This document shows, piece after piece, positions 17,626-26,169 of a DNA stretch of 64,000 nucleotides. The stretch comes from Prevotella sp. Rep29 (GTDB lineage Bacteria; Bacteroidota; Bacteroidia; Bacteroidales; Bacteroidaceae), in contig NZ_CP047159.1 in NCBI RefSeq assembly GCF_019551475.1, positions 2,294,001-2,358,000 of the forward strand, given 5' to 3'. The notes under the pieces were generated by a model. The model was not told the DNA's origin. It searched no databases and was given only the letters and a program-made list of their open reading frames with translations. The stretch's first letter is position 1, and the number at the start of each line of letters is the position of its first letter. Made by a program: the position numbers and the translations under genes.

Positions 17626-19089
17626 ATGCAAAGACTGATACAAAAGATTGCAGAACGCATCACAGCGGAATATACCCGTCTGTCGATAGTGAGTAACCCA
17701 GACGGGGTGCTCACCAATCCTGTCGTACAGTCTCATCTCCTTTCGGAATGCGGATTGAATGTCGTAGTTGGCTCACAACTCCAGTTGCGCATCCACTATG
17801 AGCTAATCTACAAGGCTTCAGAGAATGACCGTTTCGTTTATGTTTGTCCAAATACAGACACTCTATTGCCAGATATGGTGCAGGAAGCAAGAGTAACGGA
17901 TTTCAGCATCGGGCAGTTGTTCCCTTTGTTTGCCGACAAGAACCTATTGCAGCAACTCAGTTTTGAAGAACTGATTATACTCAGCCATAAGATGGGGACA
18001 CGTCGCATCAACATGGCAGAGGGTAAGCGTATGGTAGAGGACATCCGTAACGAAGAGAATGAAAAGCGGAAACATTCTGCTGAACATTATCGCCAGAAAC
18101 TACAATCAGTTGCGCTTGAATGGAGGATGATGGGCCAGACGGTAAAGGCGATAAGTGATGTTATTGCAGATGCAGCCCTGGCTGGGGTGTTTGACCAACT
18201 AACAGAAGAATGGACTCATGTCAACGAGAGCTTTCAAGGCTGGCTGGATAGTAACTATTTCGCCTTGCAAAACAGCAATCCTTTGTTGCGACCTGCTTGT
18301 GTAAATAGTGTGCTGCCACATCTTGCAGACAAGTTTGGCAGTGGCGACAAAATTGCTTTAGTTGTTGTTGACGGCCTTGCATTCTGGCAGTGGCGTATTC
18401 TTGCAAGATATTTGCAGAAGAATCACTTTACAATCAAAGAAGACTTTACTACAGCATGGCTACCCACCATCACAATGCTCTCACGCCAGGCTATCTTCCG
18501 TGGTGACCGTCCACAGATGGACTACAAGCAATCACCAGAGGCAGAACGTCGGTTGTGGAAGGATTTCTGGCAACAGGTGGGTATGTTATCCTATGAACTG
18601 CAATACCTCTATGATAACGAAGAGTTTGCAATCAATGAAGGAGTCAACCGTCTGGCATACGTCACCGTGGAAATGGACCATAAGATGCACGCCTCACGAG
18701 ATATGCGCGACCTCGCCGTGCTGACGGATGTATGGGCACCGCGATTTTGTGAGCAACTAAGGGTGCTGAAAGATATGGGCTACACCATCTATCTCACATC
18801 CGACCACGGCAGTTCTGCTGCTACAGGTCAACGTCCGTTGACACAGGTGGAAAAAGTGTTCCTCTACAAAGATGGCAGTCGTGGTAAACGTCACCTGATA
18901 TATAATAGTGACCATACTAGCGAACAGCGCAAACTCTATGACAGCGCATCAGAAAACATGAAGTTGCTATCACGTGATAATTGGTTGGCTGTTCGCGATT
19001 TCGGAGCATTTGAGCGTTCTGGTGTGTCACTCATCACTCATGGAGGCAGCAGCTATACAGAAGTTGTGGTGCCTTTCGTACAACTATAA
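17626..19089 (+). CDS. pglZ: BREX PglZ-domain alkaline-phosphatase-like protein
   Basis: 487 residues. The C-terminal half is a PglZ domain of the alkaline phosphatase superfamily: ALVVVDGLAFWQW (first metal-binding Asp, near 247), TITMLSRQAIFRG with the Thr/Ser nucleophile region (near 280), and YLTSDHGSSAATG (metal-binding Asp-His, near 391), then a later ITHGGSSYTE with His. PglZ is the signature gene of BREX and Pgl systems; its phosphatase or nuclease activity is needed for defence. The N-terminal half is helical with no recognised domain. The length is on the short side, as in type 3 PglZ. Confidence 0.9.
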   Translation: MQRLIQKIAERITAEYTRLSIVSNPDGVLTNPVVQSHLLSECGLNVVVGSQLQLRIHYELIYKASENDRFVYVCPNTDTLLPDMVQEARVTDFSIGQLFPLFADKNLLQQLSFEELIILSHKMGTRRINMAEGKRMVEDIRNEENEKRKHSAEHYRQKLQSVALEWRMMGQTVKAISDVIADAALAGVFDQLTEEWTHVNESFQGWLDSNYFALQNSNPLLRPACVNSVLPHLADKFGSGDKIALVVVDGLAFWQWRILARYLQKNHFTIKEDFTTAWLPTITMLSRQAIFRGDRPQMDYKQSPEAERRLWKDFWQQVGMLSYELQYLYDNEEFAINEGVNRLAYVTVEMDHKMHASRDMRDLAVLTDVWAPRFCEQLRVLKDMGYTIYLTSDHGSSAATGQRPLTQVEKVFLYKDGSRGKRHLIYNSDHTSEQRKLYDSASENMKLLSRDNWLAVRDFGAFERSGVSLITHGGSSYTEVVVPFVQL

Positions 19090-19099
19090 AAGAAGAAAT

Positions 19100-19723
19100 A
19101 TGGAGAATATTACTATAGGTATCAATCAGCGTATTCCGATACACATTCTGGAACTTGCCTTATGCGCAGCTCTTCAGGATGATGCCTCACCTGAATATTT
19201 CAGTGAACTGGCTGCAACAGAATACAAAGGAGAAAACCGCATCAAGAAAGCGGTGTCGGTAATCAACAAACTCACCATTCGCAATCCAATCTTTGGCTAT
19301 CTTCATGAACATACCGATGCAGTATTGGCTGCAATGAAGAACAAACATGACAGACCGCTGTTGTTTGGAGCTGTTATATGTGCAGCTTATCCCTTTGGAT
19401 TCGATACTCTAAGCATCATGGGTAAGTATTTCCATGTGCAACAGCAAGTGAACACCACATTGATAACACAGCGAATGGCAAGCAAGTATGGTTCCAACCG
19501 TTCTTTGCCGAATGCCCTCTATTGTGTCCTGCCGATGTTCATAGAGGCAGGTCTGCTGAATCGTCCTGTGGCTGGCATCTATGAAGTTATTCGGCAGGAA
19601 CGATATAGCGAATTTACTCTTTCTCTTTATCGCAAGGCATTTGTTATCAACAATCCCACATACACGGAGAACGATGACATTGACAGCAACCCATTCTTTG
19701 AATTTGTAACCAAAAATTATTAA
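19100..19723 (+). CDS. BrxA-like protein
   Basis: The ATG at 19100 gives 207 residues, 10 bp after pglZ; a longer frame would run back into pglZ. The all-helical composition, FSELAATEYKGENRIKKAVS followed by PLLFGAVICAAYPFGFDTL and then PNALYCVLPMFIEAGLL, follows the layout of BrxA (DUF1819): winged-helix start, a PLL-containing central helix and a L-x-EAGLL motif. BrxA proteins are small DNA-binding BREX components, and type 3 loci carry brxA after pglZ. I cannot see identity strong enough to be sure. Confidence 0.5.
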   Translation: MENITIGINQRIPIHILELALCAALQDDASPEYFSELAATEYKGENRIKKAVSVINKLTIRNPIFGYLHEHTDAVLAAMKNKHDRPLLFGAVICAAYPFGFDTLSIMGKYFHVQQQVNTTLITQRMASKYGSNRSLPNALYCVLPMFIEAGLLNRPVAGIYEVIRQERYSEFTLSLYRKAFVINNPTYTENDDIDSNPFFEFVTKNY

Positions 19724-19739
19724 CAAATAACTTACGACT

Positions 19740-22688
19740 ATGCATTTTGACATTCTTGACGCATATCTTGCCTTTGAAACTCAATTAAGGAGTTTCGGAC
19801 AAGAGCCTAATGCAGATATGCTGGCAGAGAAAGCCAGGCTGGAAGCCGCTCAAAACGTGAACGAAGACGAATATGTCTTTGGTACAATGGCAGCACACAA
19901 TAAGTTCATGACACCTGAAAAGGAAAAGGTCGTGCGTGAAATGACCGACCAACTGATGATGGAAGGTGAAAATGCCACCCAACCATGCCTGTTGCTTGGA
20001 AAGGTGCAGTGTGGTAAGACTGACACTTTCCTTAGCATCATGGGACTGTGCTTTGATCGAGGCATTGATGTTGCAGTGGTGATGACTAAGGGAACCAATA
20101 CGCTAACAAAGCAGACTATTGAACGTCTGAATAAGGAATTCCGCTTCTTCAAGGATGATGGCACCTACGGTCAGAAGGTTGTCATATACATCTATGACAT
20201 ACTTGATCTCTACAAACGAGGCGGACTTAGCGATTATCAGCTCAATGACCCTGCCAACAAGTTCATCATTGTCTGCAAGAAAGAAAATACGAACTTGAAA
20301 GACCTTATAGAACTGTTTGAAAACAATGAGATACTTCGCAGGAAAAAGGTCTTGGTATGTGATGACGAGGCGGACTTTGCCAGTCGTGCATACTATCAGC
20401 GTAAGGGAGAACTGTCGCTTCTACGAATTGCTGAGCATATAGAAAAGTTTTTTACTCTGCCAGTTTTCTGCCGCTACTTGCAGATTACCGCCACGCCATA
20501 CTCACTTTATTTGCAACCCGATGGAACAGTACAGCTACGTGACGGCCAGGAAGCATCGCCTTGGCTACCTCGTTATACAGGCTTGGTTCCCATCCACGAT
20601 AAGTACATTGGTGGAAAACAATACTATGTAGATAGCCAAGAGGGTGAAATTGACGATGAGGGAATTTTCCATCCAGCTAACATGTATGGTTGTTTGTATC
20701 AGCCTGTTGACCAAATCTGTATCGACATCTTGTCGGCACGTAACGAGTTCTATCTAGAATCCCGTGCACACTCGGAGAATCTTGATTCGCTGAACTTTGC
20801 CGTAGTAAGTTATTTGTTTGCCACAGCAGTCCGCAGCATTCAGACAAAGAAGAAAAGTAACAAGAAGTATTATTCCAGTTGTTTGATTCACTGCGAAATC
20901 AACAAGCACAAACACGCTTGGCAAGAAGAATTGATTACAGAAATCATTGAGGATATTAAGCAAGCATTTTTGCATAAGGCAAACTCCGACCTTCACATCC
21001 TCGACCTTGAATCAGATGCCTACGAGAGCCTTAAACTCAGCAATGAATTGGGGAACAGACAAGGACTCATCAATGAGAAATTCCCATCATTTGCTGAGGT
21101 AGAAGCAGAGGTGAAGCGTATTCTGGAATATAACGATTACACTATCAATGTGGTGAACTCCGAAGAACCGGGCAAGGTTGCAACCATGCTTAACGACAAA
21201 GGACAACTCCGTTTGGAACAGGCCTTGAATTTCTTCATTGGTGGTTCTATTCTTGACCGAGGCATCACAATAGACAACATGCTCTGCTTCTTCTATGGAC
21301 GTGATCCGAAGAAATTCCAGATGGACACTGTACTCCAGCATGCTAGAATGTATGGTGCCCGCGATAAGGAAGACATGGCTTGTACCCGTTTCTTCACGAC
21401 TCCAGACATCTATGATGTGCTGAAGACGATGAATGTATTTGACGATTATCTCTACCAGTATTTGAAGGCCCATCGCGATACGGTTCAGACGGATGAGTTT
21501 ACGAGTATGGTCATCGGATATGACAGTCGTATCAGTCCAAGTGCCCAGAATAAATACACTCCGGCAAATACCAAGGTCCTAAAGCCATACCAACGCACTT
21601 ATCCAGTAGGCTTCCAAACTATAGAGCCATCAGAGAATAACAAGTTGACGAAGAAGATAGAGGAAGTTCTTCAACATGCCGTAGAAGGAAAAGAGGCAAA
21701 CGAAGATGGGTTCTATCTTGTTCATTACAACGACGTTGTGGAAATCCTTTCGCTTATCCGCGAATCATATACCTATGCCATAGAGTATAATAATGTGGGG
21801 TTAGAATGGGACATCAATGATATGGTGACACCACTTGAACATCTTACCTATGACACAGACGGTATGGTTCTTGTCACTGTGAGGGGTGACCGTAATTTGA
21901 GCCGTGAGCGTGAAAACATCTTTGACAAACGAGGTCGATTCATTGATGCTCCTGAGGCTGGTGGTGAAATCAACATAGACAAGACGAATGCCATCGACCG
22001 TCCTGTGTTGGTTCTGCTCAAACAAAATGGCTTAAAGGATTTAGGGTGGCGAGGAACAGCATTCTTCTGGCCTGTGCTCACCACACCTCAGAATATGAAC
22101 GCCGGTATCTTTACCATCAATGGCAATAAGAAATACCGTAAGGCAAAGAAGCAGATAACTCTTGAAACATTGGGCAATTATCCAAAGGTAGAAGTTTTGT
22201 CATTGACTATCAAGAAGGAGCACTTCTTCGACATCATTCTTGACTACAAGAAAGAAGAAAGTCGTGATATTAAACCGACAACGGCCAATATGTTCTTAGA
22301 GAAGGACTTGATGGGAAAGTTTATTCTGGTTGAAGGAACAGACCCAGAAAAATACTATGACCTGACAACTGTCAATGATAACATCTTCCCATTTGAAGTA
22401 AGAGGCTATAAGTATTTACATCTGCGTACTTCTATGGACATGAGTGGAAGCCAAGCCATTATTAAGTTGAAGGAGGATGACCCATATGAAATGGTATGTC
22501 GTCCGTTTGAACAGCAGGACGTGGTATATACTGAGTTCAATGAAGGGCAAGATGTGACAGATCAGTCTGCTGGAAACTGGAGCATTGTATATCATCTTGA
22601 TAAGGTTCTGGAAAAGAAACTTACTCCTGATGACACAGAGCAACTACAGAACTATGTAGAGTATTTGGCCAGTATAGAACAGGAATAA
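19740..22688 (+). CDS. Z1-domain superfamily-2 ATPase/helicase-like protein
   Basis: 982 residues. LLGKVQCGKTDTFLSIMGL near residue 85 is the Z1 version of motif I (usually VQSGKT). VLVCDDEADFAS near 204 is motif II, QITATPYSLYL near 247 is motif III, and GGSILDRGITIDNMLCFF with LQHARMYGARDKEDM (about 500-545) form motifs V and VI. Z1 proteins (PF10593) are ATPases often found in phage-defence islands, sometimes with nucleases. Here the gene takes the place where type 3 BREX has the SNF2-type helicase BrxH. It is 16 bp downstream of the BrxA-like gene and 4 bp before the SprT-like gene. The C-terminal 400 residues have no recognised domain. Confidence 0.82.
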   Translation: MHFDILDAYLAFETQLRSFGQEPNADMLAEKARLEAAQNVNEDEYVFGTMAAHNKFMTPEKEKVVREMTDQLMMEGENATQPCLLLGKVQCGKTDTFLSIMGLCFDRGIDVAVVMTKGTNTLTKQTIERLNKEFRFFKDDGTYGQKVVIYIYDILDLYKRGGLSDYQLNDPANKFIIVCKKENTNLKDLIELFENNEILRRKKVLVCDDEADFASRAYYQRKGELSLLRIAEHIEKFFTLPVFCRYLQITATPYSLYLQPDGTVQLRDGQEASPWLPRYTGLVPIHDKYIGGKQYYVDSQEGEIDDEGIFHPANMYGCLYQPVDQICIDILSARNEFYLESRAHSENLDSLNFAVVSYLFATAVRSIQTKKKSNKKYYSSCLIHCEINKHKHAWQEELITEIIEDIKQAFLHKANSDLHILDLESDAYESLKLSNELGNRQGLINEKFPSFAEVEAEVKRILEYNDYTINVVNSEEPGKVATMLNDKGQLRLEQALNFFIGGSILDRGITIDNMLCFFYGRDPKKFQMDTVLQHARMYGARDKEDMACTRFFTTPDIYDVLKTMNVFDDYLYQYLKAHRDTVQTDEFTSMVIGYDSRISPSAQNKYTPANTKVLKPYQRTYPVGFQTIEPSENNKLTKKIEEVLQHAVEGKEANEDGFYLVHYNDVVEILSLIRESYTYAIEYNNVGLEWDINDMVTPLEHLTYDTDGMVLVTVRGDRNLSRERENIFDKRGRFIDAPEAGGEINIDKTNAIDRPVLVLLKQNGLKDLGWRGTAFFWPVLTTPQNMNAGIFTINGNKKYRKAKKQITLETLGNYPKVEVLSLTIKKEHFFDIILDYKKEESRDIKPTTANMFLEKDLMGKFILVEGTDPEKYYDLTTVNDNIFPFEVRGYKYLHLRTSMDMSGSQAIIKLKEDDPYEMVCRPFEQQDVVYTEFNEGQDVTDQSAGNWSIVYHLDKVLEKKLTPDDTEQLQNYVEYLASIEQE

Positions 22689-22692
22689 GAAA

Positions 22693-23367
22693 ATGAGAGC
22701 AACGCTTGAATATATCAAACAAAAGTTTGACGAATACAACAATCTGATGTTTGAGGGGAAGTTGAAACCACTCCCCTTCAAACTCAGTAATGCCAAGTCA
22801 TTTCTCGGTGCAGTATTCTTCCAACGAGAGAAAAATCCAGATGACACCTAGCATTACTATGGCTTTGTGTTCAAGATTAGCACTGTGATAGATTTACCAG
22901 AAGATGTAGTGGAAGACACGATCATCCACGAGATGATACACTACTACATCATGAGTAACCAGATGCAGGACACGGCACCACATGGCAAACTCTTCATCGC
23001 AAAGATGCAGGAGATAAACCGAAAGTTTAACCGTAATCTTTCTGTCACTCACCGTACAACTAAAGAGGAACAGGATAGTGATAAGAGAATTCAGCAACAC
23101 ATCATTTGTGTATCACGTTTGAAAACGGGCAAACGCTGCGTTACTGTTGCTACAAAGTCCAAACTATTTGAATTATGGGATGCAATGCCTAACTTTCCCA
23201 AAATGGCAGAACTGAAATGGGTGGTTTCTACCGACCCATATTTCAATCGCTTTCCCAAAGCTACAAAACCTGGTGTCTATTTTGTTCCTTCGGAAGAGCT
23301 TGAACCGCACTTGAAAGATGCGAAGGAGCTAATCAAACAAGGTAATTCTATACGGATTAAAAAATAG
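22693..23367 (+). pseudogene. SprT-like zinc metalloprotease gene interrupted by one TAG codon
   Basis: From the ATG at 22693 the frame reads MRATLEYIKQKFDEYNNLMF (typical SprT start), reaches TAG at 22849-22851 (codon 53) and continues in the same frame to a natural stop at 23367. Beyond the stop lies TIIHEMIHYYIMS with the HExxH zinc motif and HGKLF with the third ligand region. Restored, the protein would be 224 residues. SprT-like proteases cut DNA-bound proteins or act as small peptidases. It is 4 bp after the Z1 gene, so it belongs to the same operon. Possible causes are a recent nonsense mutation, a sequencing error or amber readthrough. An internal ATG at about 22951 could start a fragment lacking the N-terminus. 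Confidence 0.8.
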
Positions 23368-23410
23368 TCTGACCATCAACGAAAGAATAAACAAAAAACT
23401 AAAGCCCTGA

Positions 23411-23560
23411 GTGCTTACCGTCGAAGATTTGACAGAAGAAGAACTGGCAGAAGCAAAAGAGTGTTTGAAGCCAGGAACCATTGATGGCTTTTTCTCCAGT
23501 GAAGTTTTGATTAAGAAATCGCTTATGAAGAGCATTGAGCGCAAAAAGGCAAACACTTAA
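23411..23560 (+). CDS. Small ORF or gene remnant (49 aa)
   Basis: A GTG-started frame reads LTVEDLTEEELAEAKECLKP and then GTIDGFFSSEVLIKKSLMKS. The acidic and helical character looks protein-like, and the same frame continues upstream of a TGA at 23408-23410 (INERINKKLKP). It is either a short real protein or the end of a decayed gene with an in-frame TGA. The 23368-23623 stretch holds nothing else. Confidence 0.3.
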   Translation: MLTVEDLTEEELAEAKECLKPGTIDGFFSSEVLIKKSLMKSIERKKANT

Positions 23561-23623
23561 CGAGGACTACCATTTTTCTAATCACTTCTATTTTGAGTTT
23601 ATTGAATGATGCCAATCGCGACA

Positions 23624-25006
23624 TTAGGTATCCAAAAGTGCCTTTAATTTTAATATTGTATTATCTGAACCAAAATCCGGAGAAGCTCCAAAGAGTCCTT
23701 TAAGATAACTTCTTTCAAGTTCTTTGTCGAAGCGTAAGTTAAACTTCTCATCTAAGCGATTTAGTGAGCTCACACCTTCTTTATTTTTTTCGATCAGCCA
23801 TATTTCATCCCTTCGTAGTAGGTCTTGATCCATTAAAGTACTTTCATGAGTGGTAAAAATAAGTTGTGTAGAAATGTTATTGGAATATTTGAAGAATAGT
23901 TCTATCAATTTTCTCATTAATGCGGGATGAAGACTGCGTTCCATTTCATCAATCACAAAAACCTTCTCTCCCTGAATCAGATCTAAGATTAGTGGTATAT
24001 AATCAAATATACGTTGTGTTCCATCACTTTCATCACCTAGTGAAAAATACTCTTTTTCATCATTGTCAATTATATTATGAATGGTTTGAAGTTTTTTCGC
24101 TTTAATTGCACCATCTACAAAAGTAATGAGGTATAAATTATTTTCGAATCTAAGTGAACCGAAAGCTTCGGCATTGCTCGATTTCGACAAATCTGTTTTG
24201 ATGAATTGCTTCATTTCTTGGGCTATACCGAGTTTTTCAAAATCGACATCAATTAAGTCAATAGCCAGAATACCTGTGTCAAAATACCGCAGCAACTCAC
24301 CGAAGCCTTCTTTCAGCTGGTCATCATTAACTGCTTTCAACATACCACCTTGTTTATATGGAGTATCTGGGAAAAGAACTTTTAAGGTATCAACGAACCA
24401 TTTTATAACTTCCCAAAGGTCTTCAATGTTTGAGACGTTATCACGGAGATTACGACTAATTACTTCATGAAGAAACAGTTGGTGTTGGGGGGTTGCTTTA
24501 GCAAAAAAGTTCAGAAACTGTCTTTCTTCCTCTTTTGGATTAAGCTTTATTAGATATGAAATATTGAAAGGCTCTTTTGACGTAATATCCCTTTCAAAAA
24601 TAAAGTATTCCGTTTTTCGAGTAATTTGCTTCAGCCATTCTTTTGAAATTCTTTCTGCATTATAACTAAAACCATACTCATACTTTTTGTTATTACATAA
24701 TATCTGGTAGATGAAAGTCGTATCTTTCTTTTTGCTTTCAGAACTTAAACGAAAAGGATGATACTCTATCAACGTATCTGCATGGGTACCGAATAGTACG
24801 AGTCTTTTTCCAAGCTCAAGTGCTTCTACGAAATTACTCTTACCTCCGGCATTCGGACCAAACAGCGCAGCAGATTTTAAAATCCAATATCTTTTTACTG
24901 GCTCTACTTTATGCTCCTTATTCCTCGATCCCTTGCCTGGCTGAAGTTTGAAAACTTCTCTGTCTCTAAAAGAGAGAAAATTCTCTACTGTAAATTGCTG
25001 TAACAT
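23624..25006 (-). CDS. AAA15/OLD-type ATP-binding protein
   Basis: 460 residues. MLQQFTVENFLSFRDREVF is the typical SMC/RecF-like N-terminus, followed by Walker A FGPNAGGKSNFVEAL (about 49-63). The C-terminal half has VFVIDEMERSLHPALM (Walker B and D-loop, near 340) and LIFTTHESTLMD (His switch). This is the AAA15/AAA_21 ATPase group found in OLD, PARIS and RloB-linked defence systems. No TOPRIM or RloB partner lies beside it. The gene is AT-rich (a 60-bp sample at 23.88 kb is 33% GC) and is read away from the CBASS operon. It may be a stand-alone defence gene or an orphan half of a two-gene system. Confidence 0.85.
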   Translation of the reverse strand: MLQQFTVENFLSFRDREVFKLQPGKGSRNKEHKVEPVKRYWILKSAALFGPNAGGKSNFVEALELGKRLVLFGTHADTLIEYHPFRLSSESKKKDTTFIYQILCNNKKYEYGFSYNAERISKEWLKQITRKTEYFIFERDITSKEPFNISYLIKLNPKEEERQFLNFFAKATPQHQLFLHEVISRNLRDNVSNIEDLWEVIKWFVDTLKVLFPDTPYKQGGMLKAVNDDQLKEGFGELLRYFDTGILAIDLIDVDFEKLGIAQEMKQFIKTDLSKSSNAEAFGSLRFENNLYLITFVDGAIKAKKLQTIHNIIDNDEKEYFSLGDESDGTQRIFDYIPLILDLIQGEKVFVIDEMERSLHPALMRKLIELFFKYSNNISTQLIFTTHESTLMDQDLLRRDEIWLIEKNKEGVSSLNRLDEKFNLRFDKELERSYLKGLFGASPDFGSDNTILKLKALLDT

Positions 25007-25061
25007 ATGTGCCGCATGTTAAATGGTGTTGCCGCCACCTTTGTTCTTATTTATTCGGGCA

Positions 25062-25069
25062 CAAAGTTA
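25062..25069 (-). promoter_or_regulatory. -7 box for the AAA15 ATPase gene
   Basis: On the minus strand TAACTTTG matches TAnnTTTG, with TTG 20 bp upstream on that strand. The leader to the ATG at 25006 is about 50 bases. Confidence 0.6.
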
Positions 25070-25161
25070 GCGATTATTTCTCATTCAGGCAAGAGATCTT
25101 GGATAAATAATTTAATTAAAGGTAGTAAAATGAGATTATTTCACATTTTGTTGTGTTTTTA

Positions 25162-25193
25162 TTTGTTGAATTATATAAAATATAGTATATTTG
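25162..25193 (+). promoter_or_regulatory. Promoter of the CBASS operon
   Basis: TTTG at 25162-25165 and TATATTTG at 25186-25193 are 20 bp apart, an exact Bacteroidetes-type promoter, 31 bp upstream of the CD-NTase start. It is divergent from the AAA15 promoter within a 218-bp space. Confidence 0.75.
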
Positions 25194-25224
25194 CAGCCGA
25201 TAACAAAATATAAAATTTTAAAAT

Positions 25225-26166
25225 ATGAGTTTTGATAAAAATAAACATTTGAGAGAGGTGCTAGACACACACAAGATGCATCACGTACAAGAATTCGTGG
25301 ATAAGGTCAAGAATCGTAGAGAAGAGATAAAGGTCAAGATGCACGACCAATACGGTAGCGACAAATATTCATCGTTTGGCTCTGGCAGCTTTGCCAAACA
25401 TACCGCTACTAATGTGAAGTTTGACCTTGACTTGGTAGAGCCTTTCAAACATAGCGCCTTCGGTACTTTGCAAGATATGTTTGACAGCGTTCACGATTTT
25501 CTGGCTGAGGAATACAAAGATACAGGCGTCACTATCCACAAACAGAAGGTTTCCATTGGCGTAAGCTTTCCGATTGAGGAAGGAGACGACAAACCCGTGG
25601 AACTGGACGTTGTGCCTGGGCGCGAGTTAAAGGATGATGACTATCCCAACTCGCACGATTTGAATCTGTGTTTCAATGAGGACCATTGGGGCTTCAAGAA
25701 AGGCACTTACCAGAAAACCAATATCCAGAAGCAGATTTCGCATATAGAAGGTAAAACAAGCGAACGCCAGATAATACGCCTCCTGAAAATCTGGAAAAAG
25801 CAGAAGGGCAAGAAGTATAAATCGTTCGTTATTGAGCTGGCCGTCATCAGAGCTTTGGACGGTTATAAAGGTGAGATGGGACTCTGGCCAAGATTGAAAT
25901 ACGTTATGGAGTATCTGCGCGACAATATAGCGGACAGCAGTTTTCACCTTTACGACCCAGGCAACTCGAACAACGATGTGATGGCAGCAATGGCGGATTA
26001 TGACAGGCAGTCGTTTAAGTCGGATATGGAATCAATGCTGAACAACATAGACAGCAATCCAGATTTCTACCTTCCTTACTACTTTAAGGTGAACGATAAG
26101 TTCAGCGGGTATAAGGAAAAAGAATCAGGGGCTGCGTTTCCCACCAGTCCCAAACGTTTTGGATAA
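25225..26166 (+). CDS. CD-NTase (CBASS cyclic oligonucleotide synthase)
   Basis: 313 residues. FGSGSFAKHTATNVKFDLDL (51-70) carries the GS motif and the D-x-D metal-binding pair of the DNA polymerase beta-like nucleotidyltransferase fold; the third Asp is in KPVELDVVPGRE near residue 133. The helical C-terminus is typical of CD-NTases. On phage infection these enzymes make cyclic di- or trinucleotides that switch on an effector. It is the first gene of a three-gene operon, 3 bp before the Cap2 gene, and is probably activated by Cap2-mediated conjugation of its own C-terminus, which ends ...TSPKRFG. The clade and the product cannot be read from sequence alone. Confidence 0.88.
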   Translation: MSFDKNKHLREVLDTHKMHHVQEFVDKVKNRREEIKVKMHDQYGSDKYSSFGSGSFAKHTATNVKFDLDLVEPFKHSAFGTLQDMFDSVHDFLAEEYKDTGVTIHKQKVSIGVSFPIEEGDDKPVELDVVPGRELKDDDYPNSHDLNLCFNEDHWGFKKGTYQKTNIQKQISHIEGKTSERQIIRLLKIWKKQKGKKYKSFVIELAVIRALDGYKGEMGLWPRLKYVMEYLRDNIADSSFHLYDPGNSNNDVMAAMADYDRQSFKSDMESMLNNIDSNPDFYLPYYFKVNDKFSGYKEKESGAAFPTSPKRFG

Positions 26167-26169
26167 GAT

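Noticed and set aside
22681..23367. Programmed readthrough or a new genetic code as the explanation for the TAG codons
   Set aside because: Several genes here end in TAG as a normal stop and no suppressor tRNA is visible, so this is kept only as an unlikely option.
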